Assembly: GCF_900105245.1 (NCBI RefSeq)
Contig: NZ_FNSZ01000001.1
Location: 6,632,001 to 6,696,000 of the forward strand
DNA: 64,000 nt
Origin: Streptomyces sp. 1222.5
GTDB lineage: Bacteria > Actinomycetota > Actinomycetes > Streptomycetales > Streptomycetaceae
Direction of reading: 5' to 3'
Part shown: in pieces, positions 58,369-64,000 of the stretch
Numbering within the stretch: the first letter of the stretch is position 1
How the letters are laid out: every line of letters starts with the position of its first letter
Notes under the pieces: generated by a model
The model's input: only the letters and a program-made list of their open reading frames with translations
What the model was told of the DNA's origin: nothing
Databases searched by the model: none
Program-made: the position numbers and the translations under genes

Positions 58369-58464
58369 GCCCGGTGAGGGCCCCTCGCGCGAGCCAGTAA
58401 CCTTGTGCGGGGCGCCCTCGCGTCCCCACCCGCCCACCACCCTTCACCAGGAAGGTGCCCTCCC

Positions 58465-59160
58465 GTGGAAAACGGCGCCGCCCCGACCGCCAAGCCCGTG
58501 ATCGTCGCGATCGACGGCCCCTCCGGCACGGGCAAGTCGAGCACGTCGAAGGCCGTCGCCGCCCAGCTCGGCCTGAGCTACCTGGACACCGGCGCCCAGT
58601 ACCGCGCCATCACCTGGTGGATGGTGAACAACGGCATCGACCTGGCGGACCCGGCCGCCATCGCCGACGTGGCCGGCAAGCCCGAGATCATCTCCGGCAC
58701 CGACCCGTCCGCCCCGACCATCACGGTCGACGGCGTCGACGTGGCCGGCCCGATCCGCACCCAGGAGGTCACCTCCCGGGTGAGCGCGGTCAGCGCGGTG
58801 CCCGAGGTGCGCGCCCGGATCACCGAGCTCCAGCGCACCCTCGCCACCGGCGCGGACAAGGGCATAGTGGTCGAGGGCCGGGACATCGGTACGACCGTCC
58901 TGCCGGACGCCGACCTGAAGATCTTCCTCACCGCCTCGGCGGAGGCCCGCGCGGCCCGGCGCAGCGGCGAGCTCAAGGGCGCCGACGTCCAGGCCACCCG
59001 GGAGGCCCTGATCAAGCGGGACGCGGCCGACTCCAGCCGCAAGACCTCGCCGCTCGCCAAGGCCGGCGACGCCGTCGAGGTGGACACCACCGAGCTCACC
59101 CTCGCCCAGGTCATCGAGTGCGTCGTCACCCTGGTCGAGGAGAAGCGGGCCGGAAAGTGA
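58465..59160 (+). CDS. cmk: Cytidylate kinase
   Basis: Predicted protein of 231 aa; the GTG at 58465 follows an AGGAAGG site. P-loop IDGPSGTGKSST, then LSYLDTGAQYRAITWW (the usual TG-x-x-YR, here TGAQYR), VVEGRDIGTTVLPDADLKIF and the lid region with RRSGELKG and KRDAADSSRKTSPL. It phosphorylates CMP and dCMP. The plsC start overlaps its stop (GTGA), and der follows, a conserved set. Confidence 0.96.
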   Translation: MENGAAPTAKPVIVAIDGPSGTGKSSTSKAVAAQLGLSYLDTGAQYRAITWWMVNNGIDLADPAAIADVAGKPEIISGTDPSAPTITVDGVDVAGPIRTQEVTSRVSAVSAVPEVRARITELQRTLATGADKGIVVEGRDIGTTVLPDADLKIFLTASAEARAARRSGELKGADVQATREALIKRDAADSSRKTSPLAKAGDAVEVDTTELTLAQVIECVVTLVEEKRAGK

Positions 59161-59810
59161 CCGAGCCGTCCCTCCCCTCGGAGCGGGGCGCCGAGGTCGG
59201 GCGGCGCATCGGCGTCGGCCTGATGTACGGGCTGTGGAAGCCCCGGGTGCTCGGCGCCTGGAAGGTGCCCGCGACCGGCCCGGTGATCTTCGCGGTGAAC
59301 CACTCGCACTACGTCGACGGCCCGATGGTCATGGGCGTGGCGCCCCGGCCGACGCACTTCCTGATCAAGAAGGAGGCGTTCGTCGGCCCGCTGAACCCCT
59401 TCCTGACCGGGATCGGCCAGGTGAAGGTCGACCGCGCCTCCGCCGACCGCACCGCCATCGGCCGGGCCCTCGGCGTGCTGGAGGCCGGGGGAGTCCTGGG
59501 CATCTTCCCGGAGGGCACCCGCGGCACGGGCGACTTCGCCTCCCTGCGCGCCGGGCTCGCGTACTTCGCGGTCCGCAGTGGGGCGCCGGTCGTGCCCATC
59601 GCCGTACTGGGAAGCTCCGACAGGCGCGGACGGCTGATCAAGGGGCTCCCGCCCCTGCGGTCCCGCGTCGACGTCGTCTTCGGCGACCCCTTCGAGGCGG
59701 GCGACGGCAGCGGGCGGCGCACGCGCAAGGCCCTGGACGAGGCGACCGAGCGCATCCAGAAGCAGCTCACCGCGCACCTGGAAAACGCCAGGCGCCTGAC
59801 CGGCCGCTAG
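59157..59810 (+). CDS. plsC: 1-acyl-sn-glycerol-3-phosphate acyltransferase (PlsC family)
   Basis: Predicted protein of 217 aa with a GTG start coupled to cmk. The H-x4-D catalytic motif is in AVNHSHYVDGP and the substrate motif in IFPEGTRGTGDF; VPIAVLGSS is the usual third block. It would acylate lysophosphatidic acid at the inner membrane face. The length is typical, and there is no membrane-spanning extension beyond amphipathic helices. Confidence 0.93.
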   Translation: MTEPSLPSERGAEVGRRIGVGLMYGLWKPRVLGAWKVPATGPVIFAVNHSHYVDGPMVMGVAPRPTHFLIKKEAFVGPLNPFLTGIGQVKVDRASADRTAIGRALGVLEAGGVLGIFPEGTRGTGDFASLRAGLAYFAVRSGAPVVPIAVLGSSDRRGRLIKGLPPLRSRVDVVFGDPFEAGDGSGRRTRKALDEATERIQKQLTAHLENARRLTGR

Positions 59811-59892
59811 GCGACACTTGAGTAGTGGATCAGCCGGGAGAAAACCGGTCGATCCACCGACCACCACGAATGAACAACGAGGTACGGACTTC

Positions 59893-61371
59893 ATGAACGA
59901 CCAGAACCAGCCCGGCGGCTCGGCTGAGCACGAGTACGACCACGGGGCGCTCGGCGACGCCGAGTACGCGGAGTTCATGGAGCTCGCCGCGGAAGAGGGC
60001 TTCGACATCGAGGACGTCGAGGGCGCCATCGAGGCGGCGGGCCACGGCCCGCTGCCCGTGCTCGCCGTCGTCGGCCGCCCCAATGTCGGCAAGTCGACCC
60101 TGGTGAACCGGATCATCGGCCGCCGCGAGGCGGTCGTCGAGGACAAGCCGGGCGTCACCCGCGACCGCGTCACCTACGAGGCCGAGTGGTCCGGCCGCCG
60201 CTTCAAGGTCGTCGACACCGGCGGCTGGGAGCAGGACGTCCTCGGCATCGACGCCTCCGTGGCCGCGCAGGCCGAGTACGCGATCGAGGCCTCCGACGCC
60301 GTCGTCTTCGTCGTGGACGCCAAGGTCGGCGCGACCGACACCGACGAGGCCGTCGTACGGCTGCTGCGCAAGGCCGGCAAGCCGGTCGTGCTGTGCGCCA
60401 ACAAGGTCGACGGCCTGAGCGGCGAGTCGGACGCGGCCTACCTGTGGTCCCTCGGCCTCGGCGAGCCGCACCCGGTCTCCGCCCTGCACGGCCGCGGCAC
60501 CGGCGACATGCTGGACGCCGTCCTGGAGGCGCTGCCGGAGGCCCCGGCGCAGACCTTCGGCACGGCCGTCGGCGGTCCGCGCCGCATCGCTCTGATCGGC
60601 CGCCCGAACGTCGGCAAGTCCTCGCTGCTGAACAAGGTCGCCGGCGAGGAGCGGGTCGTCGTCAACGAGCTGGCGGGCACCACTCGCGACCCGGTCGACG
60701 AGCTGATCGAACTCGGCGGCACCACCTGGAAGTTCGTCGACACCGCCGGTATCCGCAAGCGCGTCCACCTCCAGCAGGGCGCCGACTACTACGCCTCCCT
60801 GCGCACGGCCGCCGCCGTGGAGAAGGCCGAGGTCGCCGTCATTCTGCTGGACGCCTCCGAGAACATCTCGGTGCAGGACCAGCGCATCGTCACCATGGCC
60901 GTCGAGGCCGGCCGTGCCGTGGTGCTCGCCTTCAACAAGTGGGACACCCTCGACGAGGAGCGCCGCTACTACCTGGAGCGGGAGATCGAGACCGAGCTGG
61001 GCCAGGTCGCCTGGGCCCCGCGCGTGAACGTGTCGGCCCGCACCGGCCGCCACATGGAGAAGCTGGTCCCGGCGATCGAGGCCGCGCTCGCCGGCTGGGA
61101 GACCCGCGTGCCCACCGGCCGCCTCAACGCCTTCCTCGGCGAGCTCGTCTCCGCCCACCCGCACCCGGTCCGGGGCGGCAAGCAGCCCCGCATCCTGTTC
61201 GGCACGCAGGCCGGCACCAAGCCCCCGCGGTTCGTGCTCTTCGCCTCCGGCTTCATCGAGGCGGGCTACCGGCGCTTCATCGAGCGCCGGCTGCGCGAGG
61301 AGTTCGGCTTCGAAGGCACCCCGATCCATATCTCGGTCCGGGTGCGCGAGAAGCGCGGCAAGAAGAAGTAG
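59893..61371 (+). CDS. der: GTPase Der (EngA)
   Basis: Predicted protein of 492 aa. Two GTPase domains in tandem carry GRPNVGKST (near residue 61), VDTGGWE and ANKVDG, then GRPNVGKSS (near 236), VDTAGIRKR and FNKWDT. A C-terminal KH-like domain follows (ILFGTQAGTKPPRFVLFASG; REEFGFEGTPIHISVR). The first 55 residues are an acidic, actinobacterial extension. Der acts in 50S subunit assembly. A 24-bp terminator stem follows. Confidence 0.97.
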   Translation: MNDQNQPGGSAEHEYDHGALGDAEYAEFMELAAEEGFDIEDVEGAIEAAGHGPLPVLAVVGRPNVGKSTLVNRIIGRREAVVEDKPGVTRDRVTYEAEWSGRRFKVVDTGGWEQDVLGIDASVAAQAEYAIEASDAVVFVVDAKVGATDTDEAVVRLLRKAGKPVVLCANKVDGLSGESDAAYLWSLGLGEPHPVSALHGRGTGDMLDAVLEALPEAPAQTFGTAVGGPRRIALIGRPNVGKSSLLNKVAGEERVVVNELAGTTRDPVDELIELGGTTWKFVDTAGIRKRVHLQQGADYYASLRTAAAVEKAEVAVILLDASENISVQDQRIVTMAVEAGRAVVLAFNKWDTLDEERRYYLEREIETELGQVAWAPRVNVSARTGRHMEKLVPAIEAALAGWETRVPTGRLNAFLGELVSAHPHPVRGGKQPRILFGTQAGTKPPRFVLFASGFIEAGYRRFIERRLREEFGFEGTPIHISVRVREKRGKKK

Positions 61372-61390
61372 TCCGCACGGCAGCGGCCGT

Positions 61391-61442
61391 ACGGACGTGA
61401 AGGGCGGCCCCCGGAGCACCGGGGGCCGCCCTTCACGTCCGT
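61391..61442. terminator. Very strong terminator after der
   Basis: A 24-bp perfect stem (61391-61414 with 61419-61442) has an AGCA tetraloop. It lies 20 nt after the der stop and touches the stop codon of the convergent small gene, so it probably serves both. Confidence 0.95.
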
Positions 61443-61849
61443 CACGCGCCGCGGCGCGGCCCGGGCGGCAGCGGCAGGCCCGCCGGGACGTAGTGCATCC
61501 CGGTGTCCTGCTGCCGCCCGAGGGTGCCGACGCGCTGCCACTGCGACTGCTGCCGGGCGCTGTACGCCCCGGCGCTGTAGGCGCTGTAGGAGCTGCTGAA
61601 CGACCCCGCCCGGTGGCCGCCGAACGACCCGACACCGTCCGGGATGTCCCCGAAGGCGCTGAACCTGAACTCCTCCTCGCCGCTGCGGTCGCCCGGCAGC
61701 GTACGGAAGGCCTTGACCCACTCCGCGTAGAGCGAGTCGTAGATCGGCGTGGCCGACGGCCCGCCGACGCCCTCCCGCGCCGCCCGGGCGGACGGGACGG
61801 AGGCGAAGGAGGACCGGCGAGGAGGAAGGGGGGTGTCGTATGCGTGCAC
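61442..61849 (-). CDS. Small hypothetical protein (Streptomyces type)
   Basis: Predicted 135 aa from the GTG at 61849; the start is uncertain because no good ribosome-binding site is seen. The conserved-looking core is YDSLYAEWVKAFRTLPGDRS followed by EEEFRFSAFGDIP, then a Ser/Tyr-rich stretch (SFSSSYSAYSAGAYSARQQ) and a Gly/Pro-rich end. I recall similar short proteins at this locus in other streptomycetes but know no function. The stop codon abuts the der terminator. Confidence 0.6.
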   Translation of the reverse strand: MHAYDTPLPPRRSSFASVPSARAAREGVGGPSATPIYDSLYAEWVKAFRTLPGDRSGEEEFRFSAFGDIPDGVGSFGGHRAGSFSSSYSAYSAGAYSARQQSQWQRVGTLGRQQDTGMHYVPAGLPLPPGPRRGA

Positions 61850-61925
61850 GTATGTCCAAACGACGGCGCCCGCAAAGGGATGCGGTTGTCCGGCCCGCCT
61901 TCGGGGGCGCGGGGCGGCGCCGGAC

Positions 61926-62717
61926 TCAGGTGCCGGCGAGCGGCAGCGCCGCGGCGACCAGCTTCCCGTTCACGGCGGCCTTGTCCAGCGCGTCCCGCAG
62001 CAGATCCTCCCGCGGCTGCCGACCGATCGAGCCCACCGGCGCCGCGAACATGAGCACCTGCTGGTGCTTGTTCGCCGCCGCCCGCCAGCTGTCGGTCACC
62101 TGGAGCGGCTGGTGCGCCTGCCACCAGGCCACCGGCTGACCCCCGTTCGGGCCGGGCTGGAGCACCGCGTGCAGCTGGCCCACGGCGAGCAGGCACGACC
62201 AGCCGTGCAGCACCGGCGGCACCGAGGCCAGCGCGGTCACCGGCATGAAGCCCTGCTCGATGAGGAGCGCGAGGAAGTCGTCACCCGCGCCGGTGCTGCC
62301 CGGGCGCACGATCGGCGAGGTCGGCTCCACCACGAGCGCGGGGTGCAAGTCGCCGTCGAGCAGGACGAGTCCGCTGGTCACACCCAGCACCGCCTGCTGG
62401 GGCGCGGCGCTGTGCGGCTCGGCGCCGGCGAAGTCGGCACCGGAGCCGCCGATCGAACGGACGGCGCCCTGCAGCTGCTCCTCGGTGACCTGGACCACCT
62501 GCGAGGGCAGACAGCCCGCGTGGGCGAAGGCGAGAACGGCGGTCTCGTCGCCGATGAACAGGACGGTGCTGGTGCGCTCCTGCTCGGAGTCGCCCGGGGT
62601 GCGACAGGACGTGCAGTCGTAACTGCCCGGGGCGTTCTCTCCGGCGAGCAGCCGGTCGGCTTCTTCGTCGCCGATCTCGGCGCGTACGGCGTCACTGACG
62701 TCGAGCATGCGCGGCAC
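61926..62717 (-). CDS. Conserved hypothetical protein with CxxC motif
   Basis: Predicted 263 aa. The GTG at 62717 has a GAGGGAG site; an ATG at 62708 is the alternative (MLDVSDAVRAEIGDEEADRL). A Cys pair in SYDCTSCRTPGD near residue 35 could bind metal or form a disulfide. The rest is mixed alpha/beta with VLFIGDETAVLAFAHAGC, LVLLDGDLHPALVVEPTSP and WWQAHQPLQVTDSWRAAA. There are no membrane segments. I do not recognise the family. Confidence 0.7.
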   Translation of the reverse strand: MPRMLDVSDAVRAEIGDEEADRLLAGENAPGSYDCTSCRTPGDSEQERTSTVLFIGDETAVLAFAHAGCLPSQVVQVTEEQLQGAVRSIGGSGADFAGAEPHSAAPQQAVLGVTSGLVLLDGDLHPALVVEPTSPIVRPGSTGAGDDFLALLIEQGFMPVTALASVPPVLHGWSCLLAVGQLHAVLQPGPNGGQPVAWWQAHQPLQVTDSWRAAANKHQQVLMFAAPVGSIGRQPREDLLRDALDKAAVNGKLVAAALPLAGT

Positions 62718-63058
62718 GGGTGGCTCCCTCGGATGCGGTGCTGGGTCGGCCGGGTGGCTCCCGGCCGATGAGCCCCGGGGTTCCGGGCTCATGAAGAAGA
62801 CAACGGACGTCCTGTGGTGGGGGTCACGCCCCGCGGGAAACCGGTTCGCACCTTCCACCGCAGTGGGTCACCTTTTGTGCGGAACCGGTCACTCACCGTC
62901 AACTAGGCGCCACGTCAAGGAACTTGAACGGGTGAAGTGGGTCACAGATCGCCTGAACAGTTGGTCGACAAATCACGAAATCCACGGACGAACTGGGTGG
63001 CCGAAAATCGCCGATACTCGCGGTAACCGGCAACTGGCCTCGCACGACGGGGAGTTGG

Positions 63059-63088
63059 TTGATTCCGGCCGCTCGACCTCCCTACATT
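63059..63088 (+). promoter_or_regulatory. Promoter of the Rpf-like transglycosylase gene
   Basis: TTGATT (63059-63064) and TACATT (63083-63088) are separated by 18 bp. The start of transcription would be near 63095, some 160 nt before the ATG. Confidence 0.55.
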
Positions 63089-63094
63089 CCTCCG

Positions 63095-63250
63095 CCGTGT
63101 GCAACGAGCACCGCTCGGGTTCGTCCGCCACCCGGCACCGGCAGAGCACGATCGCCGGCACCGGGGGCGCGGACGGGGCGGGCGCGGGGGACCGCGGTGA
63201 TCCGCGGGAAGACGCGCTCCGCCCGGGGGAGCCCGGGTTCGTGGAGAGGG
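63095..63250 (+). promoter_or_regulatory. Possible riboswitch-type leader (ydaO-like)
   Basis: The long GC-rich leader contains GGGGGACC followed by GCGGTGATCCGCGGG, and repeated ACCGG/CCGGC arms that could form the two helical halves of a c-di-AMP riboswitch. The match is weaker than at 6225-6375; I rely mainly on the gene type and leader length. Confidence 0.35.
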
Positions 63251-63256
63251 AAATAC

Positions 63257-63949
63257 ATGTCCGAGTGTGCCGATACCACCCGCAGCACCGCCCGTGACGA
63301 CAGCGCCCGCAAGGGCCGTACGACGGCCGCGCTCGCCGGAGCCGCCCTGCTGGCCCCGCTGGGCCTGCTGGCCGCGACCGGCAACGCCGCAGCGGCGGAC
63401 AACGGAGTGTGGGACCGCATCGCCCAGTGCGAGAGCGGCGGCAACTGGCACATCAACACCGGTAACGGCTACTACGGCGGGCTGCAGTTCTCCGCCGGCA
63501 CCTGGCGCGCGTACGGCGGCTCCGCCTACGCCCCGACGGCCGACCAGGCCTCCAGGAGCGCCCAGATCGCCGTCGCCACCAAGGTCCAGCAGGCCCAGGG
63601 CTGGGGCGCCTGGCCGGTCTGCTCGGCCCGGGCGGGAGCATCCGGCGCGGCACCGGCGGCGGCCTCCACCGGGTCCGCGGGCGGAACCGCCTCGAAGGGC
63701 GTGACGACGAAGTCCGCCCCGGCGAGGTCGGCCCCCGCGAAGTCCGCCCCGGCCAAGACGCAGGACCGTCCGGCGGCGCAGACGGGCCGCAGCGCGTCCC
63801 GCGGCGACCACATCGTCCGCCAGGGCGACACCCTGAGCACCATCGCGGCCACCCACGGCACCACCTGGCAGCGGATCTACGCCGCCAACAAGGCCGTCAT
63901 CGGCGGGGATCCGAACCTGATCGTGCCCGGCCAGCGCCTGGACCTCTGA
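63257..63949 (+). CDS. Rpf-like transglycosylase with LysM domain
   Basis: Predicted 230 aa; the ATG at 63257 follows GGAGAGGG. A signal peptide runs to about residue 45 (ALAGAALLAPLGLLAATGNA, then AAA-D). The resuscitation-promoting-factor-like domain follows directly: VWDRIAQCESGGNWHINTGN with the catalytic Glu, GYYGGLQFSAGTWRAYGG and QGWGAWPVCSARAG. A Ala/Ser/Lys/Pro linker (about 125-175) joins a C-terminal LysM (HIVRQGDTLSTIAATHGTTW; NLIVPGQRLDL). It would bind and cleave peptidoglycan and may promote spore germination, as Streptomyces Rpf proteins do. Confidence 0.93.
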   Translation: MSECADTTRSTARDDSARKGRTTAALAGAALLAPLGLLAATGNAAAADNGVWDRIAQCESGGNWHINTGNGYYGGLQFSAGTWRAYGGSAYAPTADQASRSAQIAVATKVQQAQGWGAWPVCSARAGASGAAPAAASTGSAGGTASKGVTTKSAPARSAPAKSAPAKTQDRPAAQTGRSASRGDHIVRQGDTLSTIAATHGTTWQRIYAANKAVIGGDPNLIVPGQRLDL

Positions 63950-64000
63950 GCACACGCGGGCCCTGGCAGCCGCTGTTCCGACGAGGACAGCGGCTGTCCG

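Larger units (their letters stand above)
62718..63256. other. Divergent intergenic region with promoter and long leader
   Basis: 539 nt between the CxxC protein gene and the transglycosylase gene. A promoter for the latter is seen at 63059-63088, giving a leader of about 160 nt. The part from 62780 to 63050 contains AT-richer patches but no gene I can support. Confidence 0.6.

Noticed and set aside
59830..62196. A 788-codon minus-strand frame across der
   Set aside because: It crosses the 24-bp terminator and the whole der gene in antisense and shows no recognisable protein sequence.

Overview
The window looks like a core segment of a Streptomyces chromosome. This is inferred from the very high GC content with G/C-biased third codon positions, frequent GTG starts and GTGA/ATGA/TTGA gene overlaps, a 16S rRNA with actinobacterial landmarks, a Cys-free short chaplin (chpE-like), a 'streptophobe' membrane protein, Spo0M, and a gene order I recognise from the SCO17xx-SCO18xx region of S. 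coelicolor. I see no insertion sequences, prophage, CRISPR arrays or tRNAs.

Layout. 1-6400: 5' part of serB, a streptophobe membrane protein, a one-piece FHA-FHA-ABC transporter, and a secreted lytic transglycosylase behind a possible c-di-AMP riboswitch. 6500-10800: a QueA-like enzyme coupled to a short-chain dehydrogenase, a GAF histidine kinase with its NarL-type regulator, and the chaplin gene. 10800-17050: a hypothetical gene, an orphan ABC ATPase, an NfeD/SPFH pair, HNH nuclease, PEBP-like protein, Spo0M and a 3-methyladenine DNA glycosylase. 17050-22880: one complete rRNA operon (promoters, 16S, spacer without tRNA, 23S, 5S, strong terminator). 22900-27400: a long Arg/Asp/Gly repeat protein directly behind the rRNA operon, a DUF1015 protein and a HAD phosphatase. 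27480-30470: an iron-box-controlled siderophore/iron ABC importer (two permeases and an ATPase, no binding protein).

30450-44800: an SCP2-like protein, tlyA, NAD kinase, recN and an MraY/WecA-like membrane protein in a tight chain; a GT4 glycosyltransferase; a PucR regulator; a covalent-FAD oxidase; a GH15 glucoamylase/trehalase-like enzyme; then pyrG and a NUDIX hydrolase. 44950-53740: a STAND/TPR protein with an altered P-loop, alanine dehydrogenase, and a chromosome-organisation operon (ParA-like ATPase, small DNA-binding-like protein, ScpA with a very long disordered N-terminus, ScpB, RluB-type pseudouridine synthase).

53760-56280 is the most unusual stretch. A 33-bp near-perfect dyad lies in front of an ADP-ribosylglycohydrolase, which forms a unit with two paralogous polymerase-beta-fold nucleotidyltransferases arranged tail to tail. 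After it come a Rieske lipoprotein, an aromatic amino acid pair (aroH, tyrA), cmk-plsC-der with a 24-bp perfect terminator stem, two Streptomyces-type hypothetical genes, and an Rpf-like transglycosylase with LysM behind a long leader.

Most genes are housekeeping. The points most worth following are the ADP-ribose/nucleotidyltransferase cluster, the repeat protein behind the rRNA operon, the ParA/DNA-binding/ScpAB operon, and the two cell-wall hydrolases with riboswitch-like leaders.
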